The notes: generated from the letters alone by a model not told the origin. A stretch of 64,000 nt of DNA from JACKII01 sp963807085 (GCA_963807085.1 CAWEBB010000021.1:186001-250000), one strand, 5' to 3'. Shown: positions 51,842-61,222, numbered from the stretch's first letter. Numbers and translations are program-made.

Positions 51842-54072
51842 TGCCGGTCTCCTCGTCTGCCGGCCGCGCCCGGATTGCCAATTGGATGCGCGCTCCGCCG
51901 CCTTCCCGGTCGGCGAACCGCAGCCACCCATTGTGATCGTTGACGATTTTGTGCGCAATCGACAAGCCGAGCCCCGTTCCCTTGGCCTTGGTGGTAACGT
52001 AGGGGTCCGTCAGCCGGTCCCGGATTTGTGGGGGCAGCCCCACCCCATTGTCCGCAACGCCGACAACGACCCGGTCGCCTTCACGGAAGACCGAGACCGA
52101 TACTTCCCCGCCTACCGGACCTTCCGGACGTTGTGCGATGGCTTGCGCTGCGTTCTGCAGAATGTTGGTCATGACCTGTGTCAACTGGTTCGTATCGCAG
52201 TAGACTTGTATATCCTCGTCCAACCCTATCACGGCAAACGTGATCGCAGGCTCTGCATTTTGTTGCAGCGCCACCGCTTCCCGCACCAGCGCCGAAAAAT
52301 TGCACCATTCTTTCGCTGGGGCGGGCATCCGGGCGAAGTCCGAAAATTCATCGACGAGATGGCGCAGACTGTCGACCTGTCGGACGATCGTGTCGGTGCA
52401 TTGGATGAACGTATCGGGGTCGCTCCCGATCTCTGGCAGGTATTTGCGCTTTAGCCGCTCCGCCGAAAGCTGAATGGGTGTCAGCGGGTTCTTGATCTCG
52501 TGGGCGATGCGGCGCGCGACATCCGACCAGGCCGCCTTTCTTTGCGCATCCAGCAGGTCGCTGATGTCGGTGAACGTCACCACCATGCCCGCGTCGCTGC
52601 CCAGTTCTTCCGTGACCCGCACAAGCAGGGTGCGTGTTCCCTCCGGCGTTTCGTATTGAAGCTGACCTTCGGCGCTCGATGCCGGCATGCGCCGCGCGGA
52701 TTCCAGAAGCGGCCCGACCTCCGGCAACAGATCGGCCAATTCCTGGTCGCGATACTGTTCGAGCTCCAGGCCGAGCAACTGGCTTGCCATGCGATTCGGA
52801 TAGCGGATCCGGCCCGCGCCATCCAGGCCGATCACGCCCGCGGCGACGCCGGCCAGCACGGCCTCCGTAAAACGCCGCCGTTGGTCGAGTTGCCGGTTGG
52901 CCTCGATCAGTTCCTGGCGCTGGGTGCGCAACTGCGCCGTCATCCGGTTGAACACCCGGCCGAGCGACTGGAACTCGCTCGCCTGCCCGGCCGGATTCAG
53001 CCGCACCTCCAGATCGCCGGCGCGCACCCGCTCGGCCGCCTCCATCAAGGCCGACAGCGGCCTGGCCAACTGCCCCGCAATGGTAAGGCCGAACCAAATC
53101 GCGACCAGCACCAGCAACAGCGCCAACACCCCGAACATGGCGGCAAAGGTCAGTTCGATATCGGCCCGCTCTGCCTGCAATATCTTGAAGCGGTTGACAG
53201 CGGCTCGCACCTCGGCCACCCGGTCCAGCACCAGACGTTCGATCGTCCGGCCCAGATAGAGAAATTCGTCCGGGTTCCGCCACACGCGCACCAGGGCCCG
53301 CAAGCGATCGCCGTCTCGGCTGACGATAACGGCAACCTCTCCCGCCCGGGCTCTCTCGACCGCCCACTCGGGCACAAGCTCGTCCGCCATTCCCGCGGTC
53401 TCGCCAATCCGCGCCGACACCTTGCCGCTTGCATCGAACATGGCAACCGCCACCAGATCGCGCCAGCGCTGATGCTCCTCCAACTGCCGAAATCAGCAGT
53501 ATCTGGTCATGCCGTTCCCGCTCGTTCAATCGGCGGAGGTCGGTGACGATCGCAAGCGCGTCGCGCGCCACGTCCCGGCTTTGTTCCTGCAGATAGGCTT
53601 CCGCGACCGTCAGCGAGTTCGACAGCGCCGCATCCACCTGATTGCTGAACCAGCCCTGCAGGCCGTTGTGGGTGAACACGACGCTGAAGGTCGTCACCAC
53701 CACGGCGGGCGTCGCCGCGATCAGGCTGAACGCGGCCACCAGGCGCACATGCAAGCCCGAGCCGGCGGTGCGGCGGCGGCGCTCCATCCACAATCCGACG
53801 GCGCGGTAGGCCACCAACGCGGCAATGGCGAGCAGCAGCGCCAGGTCCAGATTGAGCAATATCAGCAGGGTGGTCGGCGTCGCCGGCACGAATGGCAACA
53901 CCCCGGTAAAGGCCGCGTAGGTTAAGGCCGTAGCCAGCAGCGCCACCAGCACCAGCGCGAACGAAATCCGTTGCCCGACGCGCCAACGCCGCACGATATG
54001 GCGGAGCCGCCGGAACCGGTCGGTCAGCCAGCCGAGCCGGAGCCCCGGCGCCAGGGTTGCGCCCAGCTTCAA
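51831..54072 (-). CDS. ntrY: Sensor histidine kinase NtrY (one frameshift)
   Basis: About 746 residues when corrected. N-terminal membrane helices (ISFALVLVALLATALTYAAF, TTLLILLNLDLALLLAIAAL), a periplasmic/sensor region, HAMP-PAS, then the kinase: H-box ARRIAHEIKNPLTPIQLSAE, N-box LTQVMTNILQNAAQAIAQRP, G1 VADNGVGLPPQIRDRLTDPY, G2 TKAKGTGLGLSIAHKIVNDH. The frame breaks at about 53490: the N-part ends RHDQILLIS, and the C-part continues QLEEHQRWRDLVAVAM after removing one G. TTG 54072, overlapping the upstream M20 stop (TTGA), is the likely start. It pairs with NtrX for nitrogen/redox control. Confidence 0.88.
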
Positions 54073-55247
54073 GTGCGGGCCAGCTCCTTTTCGACCAGCA
54101 TGGCCCAATAGCTGGCGCCATAGGGCAGGGCTTCGTCGTTGAAGTCATAGCGGGGGTTATGGACCACCACGCCGCCATGCTCATTCACCCGGCCATTGCC
54201 GAGGCGGATATAACAGCCGGGCTTCTCGTTCAGCATAAAGGAGAAGTCCTCCGAGCCCATGCCCTGGGGCGCATCGGTCGAGACTTTCTCCTCACCGCAC
54301 AACATGCGGGCCACATCGGCGCACTTCTCCATGTGCAGCGGATCGTTGACGGTGGGCGGATAGCGGCGCTCATAGCGAACCGTCGCCGTGGCCTCATGCG
54401 CGGCAGCAATTCTCTCACAGAGCGTGCGCATGCGGGCCTCGGTCTGATCCTGCACCTCGGGCGAGAAGCAGCGCACCGTGCCGCGCAGCACCACCTTGGG
54501 CGGAATGACGTTCCAGGTATCGCCGCCATGCACCTGGGTGATGCTCACCACGACCAATTCGACCGGGTTCACGTTGCGGCTGGCGATGGTTTGCAATCCC
54601 AGCACGATCTGCGCCTGCACCACGATCGGATCGACCCCCTGGTTGGGCCGGGCGGCGTGGCTGCCGTAGCCTTCGATCTCGATCTCGAAAACGTCGTAGC
54701 CGGCCATCGCCGGCCCCTCGCGCATGGTCACCTCGCCCACCGGCAGGCCAGGGGAGTTGTGCATGCCATAGACGGCATCGGCGGGGAATCGCGCGAACAG
54801 CCCTTCCTCCACCATGACCCGGCCGCCGCCTTCGTTTTCCTCGGCCGGCTGGAAGATCAGGTAGACCGTGCCGTCGAACTTTCTGGTCTCCGCCAGATAT
54901 TTGGCCGCGCCCAGCAGCATGGTGGTGTGGCCGTCATGGCCGCAGGCATGCATCTTGCCAGGGTTCTGACTCTTGTAGGGGACGTCGTTCGCCTCCTGGA
55001 TATCGAGCGCGTCCATGTCGGCCCGCAGACCGATGGAGCGGTTCGAGGTGCCGTTGCGCAGCACAGCGACGATGCCTGTCTTAGCGATCCCGCGGTGAAT
55101 TTCATCCATCCCGAATTCCTCCAGCCGCCCGGCGACATAGTCGGAGGTCCAATGCTCCTCGAAGGCGGTTTCCGGGTGCTGATGCAGGGTCCGGCGCCAT
55201 TCGGTCATTTCCTCGTGATATTGGCCGATGCGGTTGACGATGGGCAT
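54069..55247 (-). CDS. M20-family amidohydrolase (hippurate hydrolase/N-acyl-amino-acid amidase type)
   Basis: A 392-residue dinuclear metallopeptidase. The metal motif MHACGHDGHTTMLLGAAKYL (about 98-117) and QPAEENEGGGRVMVEEGLF (about 130-148) are the M20D signature, with GMGSEDFSFML near the C-terminus. M20D enzymes cleave N-acyl amino acids, hippurate or indole-acetyl-amino acids. Start ATG 55247 (MPIVNRIGQYHEEMTEWRR) was chosen over the 32-residue upstream extension. The stop overlaps the ntrY TTG start (TTGA). Not part of the ntr function but possibly co-transcribed. Confidence 0.9.
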   Translation of the reverse strand: MPIVNRIGQYHEEMTEWRRTLHQHPETAFEEHWTSDYVAGRLEEFGMDEIHRGIAKTGIVAVLRNGTSNRSIGLRADMDALDIQEANDVPYKSQNPGKMHACGHDGHTTMLLGAAKYLAETRKFDGTVYLIFQPAEENEGGGRVMVEEGLFARFPADAVYGMHNSPGLPVGEVTMREGPAMAGYDVFEIEIEGYGSHAARPNQGVDPIVVQAQIVLGLQTIASRNVNPVELVVVSITQVHGGDTWNVIPPKVVLRGTVRCFSPEVQDQTEARMRTLCERIAAAHEATATVRYERRYPPTVNDPLHMEKCADVARMLCGEEKVSTDAPQGMGSEDFSFMLNEKPGCYIRLGNGRVNEHGGVVVHNPRYDFNDEALPYGASYWAMLVEKELART

Positions 55248-55560
55248 AGGTCTGCAAGCTCCGTTGTGGTTCATACACGCAGAAATCAGCGATTGGCCGG
55301 GGAGCTTAGCATTTTGGCGGGGAGGTGAACATCGGCAGGCCAAGCTCCGCTCATCGCTTTCCGGTAGCCGACAAATGACCTTTGCGCCTGGGCCGTCGCA
55401 TTTCGCGGTTCAATGGCGACAGCACGCGCCGTCACGGCATCCGCTTCTTCGAATGCACCAGGTTGGCCTGAAGACGTCAGATCAACCGCCCGCAGTATGG
55501 GCGGAAGGGCGGGAGATAGGCAAGCAGTGCAATGGGTTAAACGGCAGAGCGTTTCAGCCG
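55248..55560. other. Intergenic region between upp and the M20 amidohydrolase
   Basis: 313 bases with no convincing gene. It contains the downstream region of upp on the minus strand and the promoter of the M20/ntr operon. A short potential hairpin CGGC-N11-GCCG close to the upp stop is too weak to call a terminator. No repeats. Confidence 0.4.
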
Positions 55561-56211
55561 TTATTGCGTGCCGAACATTCGGTCGCCCGCGTCTCCCAAT
55601 CCCGGTACGATATAGCCTTGTGCATTCAGGTGGCTATCGATCGCGGCGGTATAGACGCGAATATCGGCATGGGCTGCGATGAACTTGGCGACGCCCTCCG
55701 GCGCGCACAGCAGGCAAATGAAGCGAATTTCCGCCGCGCCGGCCTCTTTCAAGCGGGTGGCCGCGGCAATGGCCGAATTGCCCGTGGCCAGCATCGGATC
55801 GACCAGCGCCACCAGACGTTGCTCCATATGGTCCGGAACTTTGAAATAATATTCGACGGCTTCCAGGGTCCGATGATCGCGGTAGAGGCCGATATGGGCA
55901 ACCCGTGCCGCCGGAATCAGGTCCAGCATGCCTTCGGCCAGGCCCAACCCCGCGCGCAGGATCGGCGCCAGCACCAGCTTTCTTCCGGCGACCATCGGCG
56001 CCGGCATTTCCGCCATCGGCGTCACCACCCGCTGTTCAGCCAATTCCAGATCGCGGAACACCTCATAAGCCATCAGCATCCCGATTTCGCGGGCAAGTGC
56101 TCGAAAGGTGGGGGTATCGGTCTCGACGGAACGCATCATCGACAGTTTGTGCTGTACCAGCGGATGGCTGATGAGCGTGACATTCGCGGGAGGGGGTGCT
56201 CGATCGGGCAT
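55561..56211 (-). CDS. upp: Uracil phosphoribosyltransferase
   Basis: A 216-residue type I PRTase. The PRPP loop VDPMLATGNSAIAAATRLKE (about 134-153) and the C-terminal uracil-specific YIVPGLGDAGDRMFGTQ are intact. It salvages uracil: uracil + PRPP to UMP + PPi. It is preceded on the same strand by the rutE nitroreductase-like gene (about 70 bases), which is part of pyrimidine degradation, so both may respond to uracil (inference). Length normal. Confidence 0.96.
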   Translation of the reverse strand: MPDRAPPPANVTLISHPLVQHKLSMMRSVETDTPTFRALAREIGMLMAYEVFRDLELAEQRVVTPMAEMPAPMVAGRKLVLAPILRAGLGLAEGMLDLIPAARVAHIGLYRDHRTLEAVEYYFKVPDHMEQRLVALVDPMLATGNSAIAAATRLKEAGAAEIRFICLLCAPEGVAKFIAAHADIRVYTAAIDSHLNAQGYIVPGLGDAGDRMFGTQ

Positions 56212-56284
56212 CGGCTGCAGTCCTTATCAAAGCGATCTCGCGGGTGGCGGATCACGCGGGCACAAGGTTCACGCCAGAACAGCC

Positions 56285-56869
56285 CTATGCCAGGATACAA
56301 GCGTCGTCGAATTGCAGACGCGGGCTGCGCTCGAACACCGCCGACGGGTCGCCCTCGCCCAGGTTGATCAGAAAATTCGCGGTCCAGGACGTGCCGGCAA
56401 AGAACGCCTCGTCGACCGTGTTGCGGTCGAAGCCCGACATCGGCCCCGTGCCGATCCCGAGCGCACGCGCCGCCATGATGAGATAGGCGCCTTGCAGCGT
56501 CCCGTTGCGGAATGCAGTCTCCTGGGCCAGCGCCGGGCTCGAGGTGAACCAGCTCTTGGCGTCCTGGTTATGGGGAAACAGTTCTGGCAGCTTTTCGTAG
56601 AATTCCTTGTCATAGGCGACGATGACGATCACCGGAGCGGCGAGCGTTTTTTCCAGGTTGCCACTGGAGAGCGCGGGCCGCAGTTTCTCCTTGCCTTCAG
56701 GCGTGCGCACGAAAACGAAGCGCGCGGGCGAGCAGTTGGCCGAGGTCGGGCCCAGCTTCACCAACTCGTAGAGCGCCCGCAATTGTTCGTCGGAAACGCC
56801 CTTACCGGTCCAGGCATTTTGGGTGCGGGCGTTGCGGAACAGGGTATCGAGCGCAGCGTCGTCGAGCAT
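56285..56869 (-). CDS. rutE: RutE-type malonic semialdehyde reductase (nitroreductase family)
   Basis: A 194-residue flavin reductase of the nitroreductase fold. ALDTLFRNARTQNAWTGKGV (about 6-25), LVKLGPTSANCSPARFVFVR (about 36-55), NGTLQGAYLIMAARALGIGT and GPMSGFDRNTVDEAFF match RutE, which reduces malonic semialdehyde to 3-hydroxypropionate in the Rut pathway of uracil degradation. ATG 56869 opens MLDDAALDTLF; the longer upstream start is unsupported. Other rut genes are absent here, so it may serve another semialdehyde. It neighbours upp. Confidence 0.87.
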   Translation of the reverse strand: MLDDAALDTLFRNARTQNAWTGKGVSDEQLRALYELVKLGPTSANCSPARFVFVRTPEGKEKLRPALSSGNLEKTLAAPVIVIVAYDKEFYEKLPELFPHNQDAKSWFTSSPALAQETAFRNGTLQGAYLIMAARALGIGTGPMSGFDRNTVDEAFFAGTSWTANFLINLGEGDPSAVFERSPRLQFDDACILA

Positions 56870-56974
56870 GGGATGGCCTTTTCTACTATCGGTATCGCGG
56901 AAGTGGATCGCCGATCCTAGCGGACAGGTCCGCGGCGGCAACCGTATCCTGCCAGTCTGTCAGGAACCGGGCCG

Positions 56975-57424
56975 TCAGAAAAACGCCGAATCCAAAATGA
57001 CCGAGGGGCGTATCCTGATCAGGAGTTTTTTGCCTCGCCGGTCATAAAAGGCGCTACCAATCTTGTTCTTTGCGGCAAAGCTGCTGCGTTCATAGGGTGG
57101 ATCCGTCAGTTGACCGAGCAAGGGCACGCGCCCGAGCGGCAAGCGGTGCCGGCTCTTGACTTCCATGCCACGCCTTGTCGTCAGGGCGTAAGTCTTTCCG
57201 TCATGGCGCAGCAGCACGGTTCGGACCGCCATATCTGCCTTATCGCCGCGCAACGGTACATAATCCAGGCCAAACCGCCGCAGTGTTTGGTCGGCCTCGT
57301 TGCGATGGCTGTCACCGTCGGAACCGTCACCGTCAGCCTGGGCTGAGCCCAAGGCGACCACAACGCAAAGCATCGCCGCAACGATCAACGGCAATGCCAG
57401 CAGTCGCCTCACCCGCGGTTCCAT
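56975..57424 (-). CDS. Small secreted protein with a secretin-like C-terminal motif
   Basis: A 149-residue protein I cannot assign. A signal peptide (about 1-30, MEPRVRRLLALPLIVAAMLC...SAQA) is followed by an acidic stretch and about 100 residues. The C-terminal half contains VPLLGQLTDPPYERSSFAAK and ends KLLIRIRPSVILDSAFF, which resembles the IPLLGDIP...LLIFITPRI block of type II secretin (GspD) proteins. There are too few residues for a secretin pore, so this may be a pilotin-like, truncated or unrelated protein. Stand-alone gene, 105 bases from rutE. Confidence 0.55.
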   Translation of the reverse strand: MEPRVRRLLALPLIVAAMLCVVVALGSAQADGDGSDGDSHRNEADQTLRRFGLDYVPLRGDKADMAVRTVLLRHDGKTYALTTRRGMEVKSRHRLPLGRVPLLGQLTDPPYERSSFAAKNKIGSAFYDRRGKKLLIRIRPSVILDSAFF

Positions 57425-57751
57425 CCGATTGCTCCTGTCTCGTTTGCTTCAGGCTTCGCCGGGATTGGTGGCCACGCAAGGGAGGAATGGATGAATAGGA
57501 CTATTGCGTGACGCCAGCACGCGGCGATGAACCGGTTCTCACCGATGCCAGCCACAGGACCAGTGTGACGCCGATAGTGTGACCGCCAACAGGATCCCCG
57601 GGAAACGAGCGGGGAGTTAGACCTCGGTGCAGGCATATGCTAAAGCAGCGCGATCGTTACACAATTCAGGGTGCACATGCTCGCCGTAAGCCGGCTGAGT
57701 GCGCATGTGAACTTAAGAATACGACAAAGATATACTAGAAAGGACGAAACG
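57425..57751. other. Divergent intergenic region before the methyltransferase
   Basis: 327 bases with no clear gene. A possible -10 TATACT at 57731-57736 with TGAACT 17 bases upstream lies just before the methyltransferase start; the Shine-Dalgarno AAGGAC follows at 57740-57745. No palindrome or repeat seen. Confidence 0.4.
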
Positions 57752-58765
57752 ATGGAGCCCATCACGGAAGCAGAAGAAATATCCAATATAGCGTTTGGAT
57801 TTATGGCTTCCAAGGCGCTCTTTGTGGCGTTGCACTGTAACGTTTTTACCAATCTTTCCGGCAGGCCGAAAAGCGCCAAAACCCTGGCCGAGGAAGCCGG
57901 TGTGCCGGAAAACCGGATCATCACTATTCTGACGGCGCTGAACGCCATCGGCCTGGTAACGCGCGAGGGCGACCTCTACAGCAACTCGCCGGGTGCGGAG
58001 GCGTTTCTGGTGAGGGGTGCACGCTATGATTTCGGAGACTATCTGCGGCTGCAGATCGACCGGCAGATGTACGGCTTCATGCAGCAACTGGAAGGCGTCG
58101 TGACCAACTCCATGTCGCCGGACGACGTGGATTCCTACGCGAAGTGGATGGAAAATGAGGCAGAAGCCCGCCTCTACAGCGAGTCCCAGCACGCCGGATC
58201 GCTCGGCCCGGGCCGCTCGCTTGCCCGGCTGATCGACTTTTCAGGCGTGGACCACCTTTTGGACGTCGCGGGCGGTACCGGCGGCTTCGCCATCCGCCTG
58301 TGCGAGGCCAACCCGAACCTGCGGGTGACGGTTTTGGACTTCCCGCACGTGGTCGAGCTCGGCCGGGAAAAGGTCGCCGAAGCCGGGTTTTCGGACCGGA
58401 TCGATTTCATCGGCGGCAACGCGCTCGACTATGACTGGCCGACCGATGTAGGCGCGGTGCTGATGAGCTATCTCTATAACGGGGTACCAGGCGAGTCTAT
58501 TCCAAAACTGGCGCGCCACGCCTATAAGGTCACCAAGCCCGGCGGCCTTTATATCGTGCATGATTTCATGGTGGAGGACGACCGCTCCGGCCCGCACCTG
58601 GCGGCGCTGTGGCAGCTTCAGCATCTGGCTTTCACGCCGGCGGCCAAGTCGACGACGCCAAGCTGGGTTTCCGGCGTAATGGAGGGTGCGGGCTACACCG
58701 ATATCAATGTGGATGTGCTCATTCCCGGCATGACCAAGGTGGTGTGGGGCCGCAAGCCGGCCTAA
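57752..58765 (+). CDS. SAM-dependent methyltransferase, O-methyltransferase (Methyltransf_2) family
   Basis: A 337-residue protein: N-terminal dimerisation/winged-helix part (AFGFMASKALFVALHCNVFT, about 13-32), then the Rossmann methyltransferase with SAM motif DHLLDVAGGTGGFAIRL (about 167-183), VTVLDFPHVVELG (post-I), and KPGGLYIVHDFMVEDDRSGP. This family includes antibiotic/polyketide O-methyltransferases and DsyB, the S-methyltransferase of bacterial DMSP synthesis. A DMSP-lyase-like gene follows 40 bases on, so DsyB-like function deserves testing, but the sequence alone does not prove it. ATG 57752 has AGGACG upstream. Confidence 0.85.
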   Translation: MEPITEAEEISNIAFGFMASKALFVALHCNVFTNLSGRPKSAKTLAEEAGVPENRIITILTALNAIGLVTREGDLYSNSPGAEAFLVRGARYDFGDYLRLQIDRQMYGFMQQLEGVVTNSMSPDDVDSYAKWMENEAEARLYSESQHAGSLGPGRSLARLIDFSGVDHLLDVAGGTGGFAIRLCEANPNLRVTVLDFPHVVELGREKVAEAGFSDRIDFIGGNALDYDWPTDVGAVLMSYLYNGVPGESIPKLARHAYKVTKPGGLYIVHDFMVEDDRSGPHLAALWQLQHLAFTPAAKSTTPSWVSGVMEGAGYTDINVDVLIPGMTKVVWGRKPA

Positions 58766-58805
58766 GCTGTCTCGGCCAAATCAATCTGCCGAGAGGGCCG
58801 CCGTC

Positions 58806-59462
58806 ATGTCTACCGGAAACCCTGGCCGCGATCCCGCCTTGCAAGCGCTCGTTGACGCCGTTGTTGAGGGCATCGCGGCGCGGGCCCATGAATGGCCGGG
58901 TGCGGAGGGGGCGCTCGACCGGGTCCGGGCGGCGCTCGCGAGCGTCGGCACGCTGGCCGCGCAGTCTTCGCCGGAACAGTCATCGCCTGATGCGCGACCT
59001 TTGCCGGAAAAGCCATTGGCGCTCGCTCATTTGGACGAGGCGCTGGAGCGCGCGCGCTCCGCGGGCGGCCCCGCGGCGACGGCAGCGGCCGCGTTTAAGG
59101 CCCTTAAGCCCCGCGTCGGCTGGTATGCCCGCCAGAGCGCCCAGCCCACATGCGCAAACTTTGCCGAGCGGCACGCGCTGGCCAGTCTGATCGGCCCGGC
59201 CGACCGGCCCGGTTGCCTGGAGATCAGGGACGATCTGCGCATCGGCATCAGCCTGGTCGCGCCGGAGACGCCCTACCCGGACCACAAGCATCCGCCGGAG
59301 GAGTTATATCTGGCGCTCACCGATGGCGACTGGCGGCACGAGCGCGGTGCCTGGTTCACGCCCGGCCCCGGCGGCGTGGTCTATCACGCCGGCAATGTGC
59401 TCCACGGCATGCGCGCCCGCGGCACACCCCAGCTCGCCGTCTGGTGTCTGCCCGTTTCCTGA
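58806..59462 (+). CDS. Cupin-domain DMSP-lyase-family protein (DddQ-like)
   Basis: A 218-residue protein. N-terminal helical half (GNPGRDPALQALVDAVVEGI), then the cupin: PETPYPDHKHPPEELYLALT (about 154-173, metal-binding HxH and Glu with Tyr), second cupin strand VVYHAGNVLHGMRA (distal His) and terminal WCLPV. The YPxHxHPxEELY signature and tryptophan-rich end are like the DMSP lyases of the DddQ/PF16867 family, which split DMSP into DMS and acrylate. Whether the enzyme is a lyase or another cupin needs testing. It precedes a thioesterase and CoA-transferase. Confidence 0.65.
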   Translation: MSTGNPGRDPALQALVDAVVEGIAARAHEWPGAEGALDRVRAALASVGTLAAQSSPEQSSPDARPLPEKPLALAHLDEALERARSAGGPAATAAAAFKALKPRVGWYARQSAQPTCANFAERHALASLIGPADRPGCLEIRDDLRIGISLVAPETPYPDHKHPPEELYLALTDGDWRHERGAWFTPGPGGVVYHAGNVLHGMRARGTPQLAVWCLPVS

Positions 59463-59486
59463 TTCTGCAATCAGAAAGAGTTTTCG

Positions 59487-59966
59487 ATGGCCCGCAGCGA
59501 GTTCCGTTTTTCCTGGCCCTTTCGCGTCCGCTACGCCGAAATCGACGGCCAGAAGATCGTCTTCAATTCCCACTATCTGACTTACTTCGATACCGCGATC
59601 ACCGAATATGTCGAGGCAATCGGCTACGACTATGAGGGCGAGGCGAAGCGCACCAGGCACGACTATCACACGGTGCGCAATGTCGTTGAGTACAAGGCCC
59701 CGGTGGGATTCCGCGAAGATATCGAGGTTTTCGTGCGCCCGGGCAGCATCGGCCGCACCAGCCTGACCTTCGCGCTGGAGATTCACCCAGCCGGCCGGGA
59801 AGATCTGCGCACCACAGGCGAAGTGGTTTGGGTCTACACCGACCAGGAAACCCACATGAGCGCACGGTTGCCGCAAAACCTGCTCGACCTGATCGAGGCC
59901 TACGAGGCCCGCGGGGCCGGCGGGGCCTACGAGGCCGGCGGGGCCTATGAGGGCGGCAAGCAGTGA
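59487..59966 (+). CDS. Acyl-CoA thioesterase (4HBT family)
   Basis: A 159-residue hot-dog fold protein. FRVRYAEIDGQKIVFNSHYL (about 13-32) is the conserved start with Asp in AEIDGQ, followed by YFDTAITEYVEAIGYD and VRNVVEYKAPVGFREDIEV. The C-terminal tail (after residue 135) is a glycine-rich repeat built on AGGAYE (GAGGAYEAGGAYEGG), an 18-base unit duplicated in the DNA, probably disordered. It hydrolyses CoA thioesters. The stop overlaps the CoA-transferase GTG start (GTGA), so the two are coupled. Confidence 0.87.
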   Translation: MARSEFRFSWPFRVRYAEIDGQKIVFNSHYLTYFDTAITEYVEAIGYDYEGEAKRTRHDYHTVRNVVEYKAPVGFREDIEVFVRPGSIGRTSLTFALEIHPAGREDLRTTGEVVWVYTDQETHMSARLPQNLLDLIEAYEARGAGGAYEAGGAYEGGKQ

Positions 59967-61222
59967 GTCCCTCGGCCCGCATCGACCTCTCCCCCTATAT
60001 CCGGCCGGGCGACCTGGTCTTCGTCGCCCAGCTTGGCGCCGCACCACAGGGCCTGGTGAAGGCGCTGCTGGCACAGGCGGAGACGCTGGGCGGCGTGCGG
60101 CTGCTGAACAGCTTCCCGCTTGATCCAGGCGAGGACCGGCTGACGGCGCCGGGCGTTGACTATCTCTCGATGGACGGCTTCGGCGTGAACGCCAAGCTGT
60201 TTCAGGCGGGCAAACTGGACATCGTGCCGGCGCATTTCAGCGACTACGCCACGATTTTCGAGGAAGGCCATCTGCGCCCGGACGTGGTGTTCTGCACCGT
60301 CACCCCGGCGGACGAGGCGCGCCGCCGCTCGCTTGGCATCACGCTGGACCATGTGCGCGACGCCATGGAGAATGCCCGCGTGGTGCTGGCCGAGGAAAGC
60401 GCCGCCATGCCGTGGACGCACGGCGATTCCGAGATTTCCTCGGACTTTCTGACCGCCGTCTTCCCCAGCGCGAACGAGCCCTACCCTTGGGTCGCCCGCG
60501 CGCCCGGTCCCGTGGACGAGGCGATTGCGGCGCAGGTGGCGCGGCTGGTGCCGAATGGCGCAACCATCCAATACGGCGTCGGCGCCACGCCGGATGCCAT
60601 CGCCGCCGCGCTCGCCCGGCACAAGGAGCTGGGCCTGCACAGCGGCTCCGTCGCCGACAGTTTCGTGGATTTGGCCGAAGCCGGCGCGATCTCCAACCGG
60701 CACAAGGAAATCGACCAGGGCTTTTCCGTGGTCACGTCGCTCTATGGCTCGCGCAAGCTCTATGATTTCGCCCACCGAAACCCGCACCTGTTGATGCGCC
60801 GGGGCCGCTACACCCACAGCGCGGCGGTGCTGAGCAATTTCCGGCGGCTGTTTGCCATTAACTCGGCGCTGGAGGTTGACCTGACCGGCCAGATCGGCTC
60901 GGAGGCGGTGGGAGGGCGCTATATTGGCGCGGTTGGCGGACAGGTGAACTTCCAGCGGGCAGGTCTGACCTCACCCGAGGGACGGGCGATCATCACGCTC
61001 GGCAGCACAGCCGGCCGCGCCCGCAAAAGCCGGATCGTGCCGCGCCTCTCAGGCCCGGTGACGACCTTGCGCGCCGATGCCGACGTCATCATCACCGAGC
61101 ACGGCATGGCGGAGCTCCGTGGCCGGACGTTACAGGAGCGCGCCGAAGCCCTGATCGCTATCGCCTACCCCGAGCACCGCGGGGAATTGCGCGCGGCGGT
61201 CGAGCGGGACGGATTGGTTTAG
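59963..61222 (+). CDS. Acetyl-CoA hydrolase/CoA-transferase family protein
   Basis: A 419-residue family-I CoA-transferase. IQYGVGATPDAIAAALARHK (about 202-221) and the catalytic-Glu region EIDQGFSVVTSL are recognisable, with LMRRGRYTHSAAVLSNFRRL and the C-terminal DVIITEHGMAELRGRTLQER. Members exchange CoA between acetate and butyrate, 4-hydroxybutyrate, propionate or succinate. The start is GTG 59963 within the previous stop. With the thioesterase and cupin it suggests handling of a short organic acid such as acrylate or 3-hydroxypropionate (inference). Confidence 0.9.
   Translation: MSPSARIDLSPYIRPGDLVFVAQLGAAPQGLVKALLAQAETLGGVRLLNSFPLDPGEDRLTAPGVDYLSMDGFGVNAKLFQAGKLDIVPAHFSDYATIFEEGHLRPDVVFCTVTPADEARRRSLGITLDHVRDAMENARVVLAEESAAMPWTHGDSEISSDFLTAVFPSANEPYPWVARAPGPVDEAIAAQVARLVPNGATIQYGVGATPDAIAAALARHKELGLHSGSVADSFVDLAEAGAISNRHKEIDQGFSVVTSLYGSRKLYDFAHRNPHLLMRRGRYTHSAAVLSNFRRLFAINSALEVDLTGQIGSEAVGGRYIGAVGGQVNFQRAGLTSPEGRAIITLGSTAGRARKSRIVPRLSGPVTTLRADADVIITEHGMAELRGRTLQERAEALIAIAYPEHRGELRAAVERDGLV

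Noticed and set aside
55508..55560. Terminator after upp
   Set aside because: Only a 4-bp stem around a long loop, with a short T run; not convincing.
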